64,000 nucleotides of DNA from Tubiluchus corallicola (Eukaryota; Priapulida; Priapulimorpha; Priapulimorphida; Tubiluchidae), in the NCBI GenBank assembly GCA_030141605.1, contig JAQGDQ010000130.1:391974-455973 (forward strand), written 5' to 3'. The translations under genes and the position numbers were made by a program. Shown in pieces: positions 26,901-38,900 of this stretch; position 1 is the stretch's first letter, and each line of letters opens with the position of its first letter. The notes under the pieces were generated by a model. That model saw only the letters and a program-made list of their open reading frames with translations, had not been told where the DNA came from and did not search any database.

Positions 26901-29552
26901 CTATAAACCTACAATTAAAGTGTAACCATGTTGGCAATACTCCCACATTCGCTGTACACTGTGAATAATAAACAAGTTTACAAACATGACTGGCATACTC
27001 AACAAGAAATATACTGTGAAGGAAATTTGCTATAAATGAGTGGGAGTAATCCAAGAAATTATGTAAGGTTCAATAAACATGTATGTTACCAGTTACCACT
27101 CCCTCCTGGGTAAGCCTAGAGCTAAAACTTGAAGTATAAGTTTTAAGAAAGAAAAGGTGGATGGTACAGTTAAGCTCCAGTCTTATTTAAAATAGAATTT
27201 TTGGGCAACCACACCAAGAGTGCCCCCCCCCCAAGAGCAGCCAACATGGCTGCAATAATAGAAATGACAAGCAAAACTTGTGACACAGCAAATTTTGTTA
27301 GCATTGGTTACATAAAGAAAATTAGGCTCCTTCTGAATTTGTTTTTTCCAAAAAATATTGTAATTGAAGGCCATGTTCAATGAAAATAGTGGGAAATTTT
27401 CTCTTCAACAGAAAAGTTTATTAAATAAAATTTCCATGTTTGAAATATCAATGTGAAATCTAAATGCTTTGCTAAGTCCTCCACACCTCATATTTTGCAT
27501 AAGGATAATACCACAAAGAGATCTATGATGTAAGCACATAAGACAAAATTCTGCTTCTATTGGTGTACATATATTCATAACCAGAATTAACATCCTGTTT
27601 GTGCTTCACCAGACAATGAGCTTTGACTTTATCCATACATAAACGTGTTTGTATTGACATGTTGTCATAATGTAGACTCAAATACCCTGGCTTTTATACG
27701 TGCAATAGTGCTGGCATTAGATAAATAGCACTAGCGTGGTTACCTAGACTTTGAACTTTATAGTAACGGCAATCGGGACTTGGCACCAAATACAATGTGT
27801 ATATTTAAACCTTAGCCTTCTAGAATCACCTTGTACAACATACACACAAGTGATAAACTGAGAGAGATCTCCACTGTATGTAGTGCGTACTAACCTCAAT
27901 AACATATGCAACTGATATGCATTTTTTTAAACTACTAAAAATGATTCCAGACTTAGTAAGAGCCAAACTTTCCACAAGTTTTGTATGTTACAAGCAGAAT
28001 GTTGCAAAAATCTAGATATTAAACCAGTAAAAGTTAAAACTTGAAACATGCCTATACAGAGGTGAAATATTCAATTGGTACATTATAAACCATTAGGAAC
28101 AAATTATAAATGATGTAGTGATAGTGATATTTTTTCATGCATTTTTCTTTTTTTTTGAAGTCATCAATTCTTCTCACAACTTCGCAAAATCTCTTCATGG
28201 ATTCCAATTTAAACCATTCTCTCATGAATTTTAATTCAAACCACTTAATACAAATGAATAACGTGATATAATTTACAAATATCTGGAAACTTACAACTGT
28301 TGAACAACTAAAAATTTTGGTAAAAGCTGTGACCATCCAACAAAAATTCAATAGGCTTACAATCACCTGCTCTTAATTTTGTCTTTTGGCAATGACTGCA
28401 ATACTTAAGCACTAGCCCAAACTGTCTCCACATCATGTAGCATCCAGTAATAGGCTATGTCCATCTATATAAATTATCTCAAACCGAATGCAACTCCAGC
28501 AAACTGTACCAGACACTTGCTTAATGTGACTCAAAGACCAAACTTCTGGTCAGATATATGATATCATTTGTCTGCAATCATTATCGGGATCCAAAATGAC
28601 TCCATGGTAAATCGGTAGTTCTCATATGTGGCCTTGATGGTAGAAAACCCTGCATGCATGCATGTTAATGCATTTTAACATGGCATCTTCTTACTTGAAC
28701 AATAGAGTTACGAAAAATACCGAAATCATAAAAATTCAAAATCGGGCCCAATTCAACTGTTTATTTATCTCATTCAAAAAATATCTAAAACAGAGTTCTA
28801 GCCAAGTACTATGCAACACCAATCTACATACTGATGAAATGCTAAAAAGTATTAAGAATTTTTTGTTTACCAGAAAAATTTAACAGATATACTGACAGTA
28901 AACAGTAGGCTAACTGTAGTTATTTGCAATTGAGGCTGCAGAAAAAAGGACACTGAAGCTCAGATTTACATGGCAGGGTAAAGTCAAACAATGCATTAAC
29001 ATATGTGGAAAAAATAAATGGATTTGTTGCAACAAATGTGTAAAAATAAGTGGATGAACCAAGCATTTTAATATCTTGCACAAAAATAATTTTTGAATTA
29101 ACGTTGATATTCTGGCCCACTGTAATTAAACCCTGTTTTATTAAACAGCTAGCTAATAAACATTTTCCCTCTTTCCTTCGATCACAGTATTCCTAGGAAA
29201 ATCAATATCAACAAGCCTTAATAATTTTAAATTAAAATTTAAAAATAAATTAATCACAAATTATTGGAAAAATGGTATTACAATTACAGTAAGGGAGACA
29301 AAGTAGTGAAAAGACACCTATCGTGACTATCAAAACATAGATGAACCCTACGAGGACGAGTTACTATTAGTATTACCGTTTTCCTTCTATACACCTAGGC
29401 CAGGTACAGCCAGTGGCTGAACACCACGCCAACAACGACACCGAATACTTAGAGGAGGCAATTTCATATAATGAGAATATAAATAAATTTAATATTACGT
29501 TACATGGATGTTCATTATTGTGGTTTACGTTAATTAATGCAATGATGCTTAC
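20992..29552 (-). other. Large first intron of protein 4.1 (inferred)
   Basis: Runs from the acceptor before the start-codon exon up to the inferred 5' exon. It contains an approximately 75-80 bp tandem repeat at 21.04-21.24 kb. A retroelement-like 3' tail in reverse orientation lies at about 24.17-24.6 kb, with AATAAATTTTATACTACCAC on the minus strand. There is a C10 run near 27.22 kb and much plain AT-rich sequence. I see no gene with support. Confidence 0.5.
21039..21240. repeat. Tandem repeat, about 73-81 bp unit, nearly three copies
   Basis: Units start at 21039, 21120 and 21193 with CAGTTTAAACTTCATG, CAGTTTAAAGTCCATG and CAGTTTGAAGTTCATG, each followed by TTGATGTTTAT and TTACTAAATT. 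It lies about 50 bp upstream (in the gene's direction) of the exon carrying the 4.1 start codon, so it is intronic. Confidence 0.85.
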
Positions 29553-29690
29553 CTGAGATAGGCCCTATAAGGATTAAAACTTAGGTGAGCATCCGTAAAA
29601 ACTTCTTGAACGCACGATGTCACAAAAACATTTGACGCGTTTGAGTTCAACCGGGTTTACTGATATCAATCCGAGCACTACACGCCCAGT
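29553..29690 (-). promoter_or_regulatory. Possible non-coding first exon and promoter of protein 4.1
   Basis: On the minus strand a strong donor, CCTATCTCAG|GTAAGC, ends a somewhat GC-richer stretch with several CpGs (ACGCGTCAAATG, CGTGTAGTGCTCGG). The 4.1 start-codon exon begins with only nine untranslated bases, so at least one upstream 5'UTR exon is needed, and this is the clearest candidate. The upstream limit is a guess. Confidence 0.3.
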
Positions 29691-31318
29691 AAACTGACAT
29701 TAAACTGATTTGGACACAATTTTTATTATCACTTGCGTTAATATTGTTACGTTAAGCTTACTTTTTTACAAAAGCATTCTTGTTAATTTGAAGCAGTATT
29801 CTTCTAGCTAACATTTTTCCCTTTTTGGGATTATATTTTTGATGGTAACTCTCCGCCATATGTAAGTGAGTAGGTTTAAAGATACGCGAAGGGGAGTGGT
29901 AAATGAAATTCATACGCTGTAAATTGTGTGTAATATTTACCGGGTAGTGCTTAATTAGCGCACAAAGCCAGAAAGCTGTAATTTTTATAGTCACAATTTG
30001 GAAACCACAGCGCAGATAATGTTTTCGGCTTTAAAATTTTTAAGCGAAATGTCGGTTTTTCGCCACTTTCTAATGTATTGCATGGTCTTGAACGGCTTAT
30101 AGATTCTAGAAAACTTCACTTTCCCAAATAACTGCAAAATTATAATCTGATCATAAGAGATTATTGGTTTAGATAACATGAGATAAACGCTTAAAACTTG
30201 AAAAATTGGTCTTTTCAGACAGGTTTAGTTGTTCTAACACCACGATACAGTATATCTATAATTAGGATTATTTCTTGGACGACCCTCTCTCCTTCACTTA
30301 CTTGCTAATTAAAATTTTTTTGAGGGCTTATATTACACATAGACTAACATTGTTTTTGTGCCTTGTTTTACGTTATTCTTGTTACGTTTTAATTTTAATT
30401 TTTTTTAAGTTATTCATTGTATTGAAATTGCATACCTGTGAATTTGAAGAGAAAAATAAAATCTATGTCAAAAGAGCTTGATGAAGGTGTAAAATTAATT
30501 AAAGAAATTTAGTTCACTAGTGCCATAATTTTTAACACCACAGCCAAGGCATTAATATTGTCATAACTATAACATAAAAATAGTAAAAGCTTTGCCTTCA
30601 GTTGTTGCTGAAGCTTGTCGGTGCTGCCATCTATACCTGTCTTGGAAAATTTTGACAATTCAAACTAAAGTACAGTGCTTCATAGTAACACACACAATAA
30701 TGATAGATTCACGTTAATTCTGCCACTTTATTTGTAATTTGGTTTAATGTTTTGTACTGCATTGGAAAAAAACTCAAAATTGTTTTAGGCATTTAGTTGT
30801 AAAGTTTTTCATATTAAATTTTGAGATACATGTACAGCAAATGATGTAACAAATAAGTAAACATGTACATAAAATATATTAAAAAAATATGTTAAAAAAC
30901 CTTGCAGTAATATGTATGTGCTGTGTAATACTGAAAGTTTCCACACATATGACAAAACTAATAATTATTGTCTTTCTGTTTTGCTACTTATCCTGCATAG
31001 CAAATAACTCTTCATAAGTTTGTCTGTGCACTTTTGTATTTGTTTCCTTTACATGGAAAATTGGAGAAAATGAAATGAAATCTCAATTCTCCATCTGGCA
31101 ACTCACCACAAGCGATTTTACTTTTTAATCAAGGATATACAATCATTGTCAATGTTTTCCATACAGGCTTATCACACAACATAAACAGGGGTTTATTCAT
31201 AATCAAGGAATTCTGGTACACTAAATCACTATATGTATAACTAGATGCATGGACATCAACAACTGCAAGGATCTATGCATGATTTACTTGCAACACATCC
31301 TGACGTGCATTGGAAAAA
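29691..31318. other. Intergenic region between protein 4.1 and VPS26C
   Basis: AT-rich sequence between two minus-strand genes. Short ORFs on both strands are low in complexity and have no recognisable domain. I see no RNA gene or repeat with support. Confidence 0.6.
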
Positions 31319-31388
31319 TTTATTTTGAAAATTTAGAAATGAACATTTTTTCCAGAAGGATTATTCAAATTTATTTGCATCATTTATT
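31319..31388 (-). terminator. VPS26C polyadenylation signals
   Basis: Three AATAAA hexamers on the minus strand (TTTATT on plus at 31319-31324, near 31370 and near 31383) lie 135-205 bases past the stop codon. Confidence 0.5.
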
Positions 31389-31522
31389 TTTAATTTTTCG
31401 TCATTTTTAATTTTTTTCCCTTAATATTACATTATACATTATTTACAGATAATTGAATTATATTTCTTTTATAATATGTGCCACATCATTGCATCATTTA
31501 ACCGGAATAAAGATAAATTTAA

Positions 31523-32422
31523 TTAATATCTAGTGAGCACAATCGGAAAGTTCTCGGTAATTAGTCGATCGTCATGAAAGATTATCACAAGATTAACTTC
31601 AAATTCGACTTTGAAGTTGTTTGTTGTTAGCGTTGGACAAGTAAATAAACGCGGAAAAACCATGTGTATTGGAATTGTAATGTTGCGGCAAACGTCCCCC
31701 TCACCTATTTGAATGTTTTGGATTTCAGTCGCATCTTTAGCATAACCTTCTGCACAGCCACAGGTTTCGACTCTAACAAGTTGAAGTTCTATAGACTTTA
31801 TAGCAACTTCCGAATGTTCAACAACAAATTCACCGGTGAATGGCTTTGTCAGACAACAGTTAGCAGAATCGATGCGTCCCCGGATTTTGAAACTCGGTAT
31901 GATACCACGTTCTTTATCTTTAACATTCTGAAGTGAATCCGGCGTTATGACAAATGGAATTGGTTTGGCATGTGATACTTCTTCCTGATTTTTGTATTCA
32001 ACAATAAATTCGCAGGTCTTTGAAAGATCTTTGCTGAGAAATGTTCGTTTCATTTCGGCTCGTAGAATGTATTGTATATTAACAAAAACACCATGATACG
32101 TTTCATACAGCACTTTGTTGCCTTTAGGCTTCAATAGAAACTCAAAAGGAATTTCTGTCTTGCCAGACGGAATTTTTCCAGGTTTTGCTAACTCCAAAGT
32201 GTAATTGAGAATTTGTATAGGCTTTATAGAATTATAGAATGCTTCAAACATTCCCACGCTCTTAGCACTGAGTTGTAAGTTAACAGAACCTTCCATAGTG
32301 AGGGTAAGTCCTTGATGCTGTAAATCCCCTTTGCTCATTATTACAACCACACCGGAAATCATTTCTCCATGTCTATAAATCTTAGTTATTTTCTTTAGAC
32401 GAATGTCTAAAGCCGCCGCCAT
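31523..32422 (-). CDS. VPS26C: VPS26C (DSCR3), retriever complex arrestin-fold subunit
   Basis: Subunit of retriever (VPS26C-VPS35L-VPS29), which recycles cargo such as integrins from endosomes to the plasma membrane with SNX17 and the CCC/WASH machinery. The 299-aa product matches the family along its whole length (the human protein is 297 aa). Near-invariant blocks are visible: LTMEGSVNLQLSAKSVG and FEAFYNSIKPIQI in the N-terminal arrestin lobe, SGKTEIPFEF, GNKVLYETYHGVFVNIQY, then RVETCGCAEGYAKDATEIQN, FPRLFTCPTL and LITENFP in the C-terminal lobe. The ATG at 32422 was chosen over one 19 codons upstream because ALDIRLKKI directly after it aligns with the family N-terminus and AAGATGG is a good context. 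The whole CDS is one exon, in contrast to its intron-rich neighbours. It is divergent from the SLC23 gene. Confidence 0.97.
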   Translation of the reverse strand: MAAALDIRLKKITKIYRHGEMISGVVVIMSKGDLQHQGLTLTMEGSVNLQLSAKSVGMFEAFYNSIKPIQILNYTLELAKPGKIPSGKTEIPFEFLLKPKGNKVLYETYHGVFVNIQYILRAEMKRTFLSKDLSKTCEFIVEYKNQEEVSHAKPIPFVITPDSLQNVKDKERGIIPSFKIRGRIDSANCCLTKPFTGEFVVEHSEVAIKSIELQLVRVETCGCAEGYAKDATEIQNIQIGEGDVCRNITIPIHMVFPRLFTCPTLTTNNFKVEFEVNLVIIFHDDRLITENFPIVLTRY

Positions 32423-32731
32423 CTTGCTCTGTAATGCAGAGCAACGACGAGAATCAACCGAATACGTCTTTACTATCAACTACAAATACTTCATAAAACA
32501 AAATCTACATAAAAGTTTCATCTACATTAAAAAACTCTACCACGGTTATCAACAGATGGGTGGCAGTACAAACCGATAAATGATAAAATATTATGCAGTT
32601 TTGTTCAAAAAGGTGGCGCCACCGTGTTTCACAGGTGAATGACTGACGAAAAGTAGCCGACGGCAGTTCGACTTGGATGCATAGAGAGAGGAAAATCGTT
32701 GAATGCTGAAAAGCTTCTGATTACTTTACAG
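32423..32731. promoter_or_regulatory. Divergent promoter between VPS26C and SLC23; SLC23 5'UTR exon
   Basis: The VPS26C start codon (minus) and a non-coding SLC23 first exon (plus) lie head to head. The latter ends CTTTACAG|GTAAGC with the donor at 32732. The block 32.61-32.68 kb has a GC-rich core (GGTGGCGCCACCGTG, itself partly palindromic), unlike the AT-rich flanks. Start sites are inferred, not seen. The next acceptor upstream of the coding ATG at 32966 is not certain. Confidence 0.5.
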
Positions 32732-32965
32732 GTAAGCATGAAGCGTTTTTGTATTGTGGGCGATGAACAGGTGAAGATCTCAGAATAAGAGACAGCTATG
32801 CGGATGTTTTTTTCTGTACATTACTAAGTGCATTGTCATTGAAATATAGATAAGCGTGGTCGCATATATTCGAAATACGCACTGAAAGTAAAAACGACGT
32901 GCAGCAAATTAATCTTTGTGGTTAAGTGTACGACCGCGCAAAAGTTAAAAAAATTATTGTATATT

Positions 32966-35900
32966 ATGGCTACTGACAATCCTGGGTTTCTGGCAAGTTC
33001 CGTAAGTTTTAAACTATTATAGTTTAAATTATATCTAGATTATAGTTTAAATTATATCTATATCTATCTATTAGATAAATTATAAATTATACCTATAGTT
33101 TAAATTTTAACCTATATTAAAAACGTTTGCTAACTTATAGCTGTACTTCACTATATGTACTATAAGTTTTAATACATGTATTAACTTATTCGAACAACAA
33201 ACTTACGTAACAAAATTTACAAAAAATGCCAATTGCAAAGTGTTTGCAACCATGTACTCGGCAAAATTTTGTAAAATACAGTGCAATTTAATAGGCCTAA
33301 TGCAGCACATACACAATACTACTCAAACACATGAAACTGAAAAAGATAAATGCATGGTCACTGATACTACAATGGCATGTACGAACTGATTACCATCCGA
33401 CGTATAAAATATTTTTAGAACCACGGAAGGAACTCTTCTAATTTTAAATTGGTTTCCTGTCCAAAAACAAATCTGCCCGTTAAAAAAATATTGCCAAGAA
33501 TAGTTGCCAAGAATAAAAATAAAGGATTTGATTACTTACCATACCATACCATGTCCATACGGCCACCTGTTGGGCAATACTGCCTGTTGACCATTCTTTT
33601 ACTTCTATTTAAATACACATTTAAACTAAAATCTTGGTGGCACTGCTTCAGCACTGTAGTAATAATTCTACCATGTGTCGTCTAGGTACCTCTTAAATGT
33701 ATCTATCAAGTTTGCGCACACTGCATGGCTTGGGAGATTATTCCACCTGTCTGCATCTTTTTTGCGCTATATCTTTTTTTGAGGAATATCTTTATATGTG
33801 CTATATCTTTGTACATGTCATAGGTGTATTTATATGTCTCACTTCGTAGCTGACGATATCTCATACTATGTATACCTAAAGCTTTTAGCCATTCTTCATA
33901 AGTCATCTCTGCTACCTCCGCAACCATTCTTGTTGCATGGTGCAAAACTCCCCCAATAAGCTTTCGATCCTTTACATACTTAGGCGGCCAAGCTGTAATC
34001 CCATGCTCAAGATGGGGTCTCTGCAAATGACGATTTCATGTTTAGTATGCATCTATTTCTTTAGCATGTTTACACAAGTTCATAGCACTCTTCTACTTAA
34101 AATTCTCCAAAATTGCTTCATCATGAAATTCTTATATAACTATAATGTAGATTGCTCTGAATTTGTAATGTAATCTTGAGCCGTTGATCAGTAGTAGAAT
34201 CTTCTCACTTCATCATATCATGATATCAACTTTGTTTCTAGTTTCTAGCTAGTGTTGTTAACTTGCTGACCTACTTGACCTATTTTTGTAAGCCTTCCAA
34301 AGTTATTTAAGAGCCCATGACCACATTTGCCTCATATTCTACTCCATCCTTTTAGTTGTCAGTTGTCCTTTATTGTTACTTTTGCAGCAGTGCATTATGC
34401 TATGTGCCATATGTGAATATGTTTAATAAAGTTTATTGCAGTGTATAGTTGTAAAAGAGGCCTTTAAAATTGCTTCAATATTATGAGAACTCATTTTCTA
34501 GGCATTTCATTTGTACATTTGTACATTGGTACATTATTCTTAAATCCATTATCACTTTATAAGTATGCTTATATAATGTTATCTTTTCAAATTGCAATTC
34601 TTGTACTTTTAGTAAATTTTTGAACTTTCTTGTGTAGTCGCCATGTATGATTTGCACTGAGAACAGGTATATCGTTATCCATGGTTATAGCTATATGGTA
34701 TACACGCGGCTGTATTAGTTGGTAGTGAAAATTCTTATGTTTATGTATATTTCATTGTAAATTTATCTGTAACATTTTGACTGTAATTTTAGATCTTGTG
34801 CACAGTCGGTTGACTATTCTGAAAATACATGATCTAGTTTTTTTACAATGTTAGTTTGATCATTATGTTATTATTATCTTGATTTAGAATGAATGCTATA
34901 GATTAGCACTTGCCATTTGGTTAGAGATATTTATAGCTACTCGAATTTCAGTTGCTTGTGCTTCAAGCTAAAGATTTTATCTTATAATTCATAACACCAC
35001 TTACTGCTGGGTCGATTGGTAAACACTGAAAACTTGTTGGATGGCTGGCTGTGTGGGAAAATGTAACTACCTGCCTATTGAAAACACAACAATTCTAGTT
35101 AAAGACCATTCATGCAGTACGATTTTGTAAATTTATGAACAGAGCAGAGCCAAATGTTTGGGAGGCCCAAAACAACTGTTAATATCAAGCATAACTCTGT
35201 TATCTATTGAGTTTGATTTGTGTGTTTTATGATATTTATAAAGGTGTAAATCAAATATAACCTTTCGTCTCCTGTGCATGTAGCATTAACTGTTTGTGCA
35301 GAATACATCACAAAAAGCTGAAACAAAAATTAGCAAATACCATGCTGTCTTTTCCAAGGCTTTCTATTCTTTGACGTTGTTTTGTAACGTACGAAAATAA
35401 TTATACCGATTTCAGCACTATACATCACAGCTCAGCAGGAGATTACCAGCTACTACTGCACAGAACAAAGTAGTATTAAAAACTTGATAGTTAGTAGGTC
35501 TTCTTAATTGATATATTCCCAAAGTTTAGTCTGGACAGCTTGAGTTGATTAAAATCAAATGTTAGTGCTTACGTAAGTCTTCTAAGTTGGTCATGCATAA
35601 ATCGTTTTACATATATTTTGTATCTATAAATGAAACATCCTTCTCAATATCTGAGATTCAGATTTGTCTTACCGCTAAGCAAGATTTTTGTTGAAAGTTT
35701 CATGTTGCATAACAAAGTTTTAATTTTCTTACTGAATTCTGATCCCAAGATGCTGGAAAACAATTCTATTGCTAGTCTTAGTAAAAATATTTGGCAGCAT
35801 CCTTTTTTTCCTGGAAGACCAGCACTTTGGACGTTTAATCTTTCACATGAAATTTTGATATCAGGCACTTGATTGAAATTGCTGAATGCTCTTATTTCTT

Positions 35901-38900
35901 GTAGTTAGGTAAGTATAACAGTAATACGTTTACTGGAATAAGTGACACATCTTTGCAAAACGTCCACTCATTTTTCTTGTTTTTCCTGTATGTTTATAGT
36001 TATTCTGTACAGTAGTGGCTGTCAGTGAGCAAGAGTTCGTGAGGCTTGGTTAGGGAGATGTGGCTTAGTGCCGACTACTGATGTACCGGGTATATACTGC
36101 GTTGTTATATGATTTTTTATACAATTTGGAATCTTGGAAGCCGGAATCCATCATTTTACAGCTGGTCGTACTCAAATTAGGTGGATGTGGCGAGACTCAG
36201 ACCTGAGTCGTTATCAGGGCTTTGCCTCTAAAGTAAGCTGCTGACCTGGCATGGGTGTCTCAGCTGTGTTCTGATTTGTATACATCCTTCCTGTGTGAGG
36301 TGAACAGCCATGCCGCCAGAGTCAGCACATTGAATGAATCTTCCCCGGGTGAGAATCGAAGCAGTTCATGCTTCCACTCACTGATCGCTTTTGATGTTGT
36401 TCTTAACTTTAGTCACCAAACACAAATTCACGACTACGGCATCTTGTCTTGATAACCTACGATAGTGGATCAAATAAGCCTGTAAGCCTTTTTTTACCCA
36501 GAAAGTATTTAAATGCAGAATAGTGAATGGTACCAGTTTGTGTTTTTAGGAAGACTCTATTCATACCAAAAATGGAAAGTGTTTGGCAAAGTCGGCAAGT
36601 GGAAGCAATATTGACGTGGATGCGGAACAGACCGTCACTCGTGGAACTGCTCCTGAAACAGAGGTACCTCATGAGATTAAATGCTTAATGAAAATTTATG
36701 ATAATATGTATGTGGGTGTGCTGGAGAAAAGAACAATAGCTGATGGATAACGATTTTTAAGCTTATGAGGCCTTGGTGTATGTGTGCCTTTGTGTATATA
36801 CATTATATGTTTAACTGACAGTTTCTGATCTTATAAATCATTACAAGTAATTATCAACGTCGCGATTTACATATAAAGGTCACTGAATGAAAATACGTGT
36901 AATGCAAAACTCTAATGTACACACATGCACTTATAACTGCTAATCTGCTGTTATTTTAGGGAAGCGAAGTGTCCGTTACCATGCCACCTCAGGTGACGGC
37001 GCAACCTGGTGCTCCAGAAGTATCTCACCATGACATGAAGAAGGAGCTACTGTACAGTATTGATGATGTTCCTCCGTGGTATCTTAGTGTTCTCCTTGGC
37101 TTTCAGGTATGAGCAGAAATTAGTAAAGTGCTGCTGTAAAATGCTTATTATTCTTTATATTATTTTGTGTTCCTTTTTGGTTAAGTAAGTGTTAAAATCA
37201 GGTTAGAGTATGTTAGTTGAGGTCAGGATTGGATTTAATAATAGAACTTTCAGTACTGACTGTTTTGCAAGCAAAATGAAGAAAGACACATCTGTAGATT
37301 TTAATTAATGATGGATGTTAAAAGCAAATGTTGATTGTCGTTCTTGCTACAACTGCGTAATGACTTAAACATTGCTCCTTTTTCTTGATGTAAAGAGCCT
37401 GTTGGTAGACGCGATGTTGAACTGTCAGATGTGTTCTGTTATTCACATTCTTTCTGGATGGACAAAATGGCTGGAGCTAATAGCCGGAAACGCCCAAAAG
37501 CAGATTTGCGGTGATCATCCATTAAGTTACTAGCCAACCTCTACTGTGCTGACCTTTCATAGCAAGACACACAATGTGTAATTCAGCTATTTCACTCACC
37601 CATAAGGAAGATTTTTTTTCTTTAATAATCACTGCTTATAATGTAGGTCTATGAATGATCAGGCTGTTTTAAGCACCTGCTGAGTTAATTTGCTAACGAA
37701 AACTTTTTTTTAATTTCAGCATTACCTGACAATGTTTGGAGCATCAGTAGCGTTACCGCTTGTTGTTGCTCCAGCACTGTGCATGTATGACACACTGGCA
37801 CAAAGTAAACTTATCTGTACTGTATTGTTTGTTAGCGGAATTGTTACTCTTTTACAAGCGACTATTGGAAGCAGGTATTTCTGTATCCAGTCTAAATGTT
37901 AGCTTACGAATGCACAGTTTGAACTAACGTGAAATAATAACACTTCACAGTTTTGTTGTGTGCACAGTTGCTGTAGGTCAAAGGTTAAGTGTACCACAGC
38001 TGCATGTCTTAACTAAACCATCACATGACATGTGGATAAAGCAAAGCCATCTGCTGCATCAGTTCAGTAACTTCACAGTTTTTTACATGGACTTTAATTA
38101 GGCATTAGTCTGTGTGCAGAGTAGGATCTTACTTGGGAACAAAAAAATGAACTAGGTAAGGTTCTAGGTAGCTGTTAAAAGTGTTACAGCAGCATGGGCT
38201 GCTAGGCATTGTCAAGTGCACACAAATGCATTGTATGGTACACTTAACCTTTGACCTTTTCACGATCATCATGTTCAATCGCTGGAACTGTGAAAAGGCT
38301 TATTAATGATTACTTAATCTCTTATGCAATAATATGCATAATCTGTTTTACACGTTCAAGATTTAACTTTAGTCTGATTTGAAAGAATATTTTAGGGTAA
38401 AATTAGATGAAAAACTAAGATGAAGCTGATTGTGGAAGTCATACAGAGTTGAATACTCTGTAAACAAATCATACAATGACACAATACATAGATCAGCAGT
38501 TGGCACTAAGTCACATCTCCCTGGCTAGGCATTGCAAACTCTTGCTGGCTGACAGCCACTACTGTGTAAACTAACAATAACGTACGAGAAAAACAGGAAA
38601 AATGAGTGGACATTTTGTAACAATTTGTCAGTTATTCCAGAAAACATATCACTCTTATACTGACCTAACTACAATAACTAAGAGCAGTCAATAATTTCGA
38701 ACAAGTGCGTGATATATCAACGTTTCATGTGAAAGATTATCATCCAAAATTATGATCATCAAGGAAAAAGGATACAGCCAGATATTTTTACTTACGTTTG
38801 CAATAAAATTGTTTTCTAGTATCTTGGGATCAAAGTTCACTATGAAAATGAAACCTTTATTGTGTAACCTGAATCTTTTAATGAAAATCTTGCTTAGTGA

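Larger units (their letters stand above)
33002..36549 (+). other. SLC23 intron 1
   Basis: Contains ATCTATATC-type short repeats at 33.03-33.10 kb, a reverse-oriented non-LTR retrotransposon remnant (33.45-34.03 kb) and one arm of a large inverted repeat (35.62-36.09 kb). The remainder is AT-rich, with no gene visible. Confidence 0.7.
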
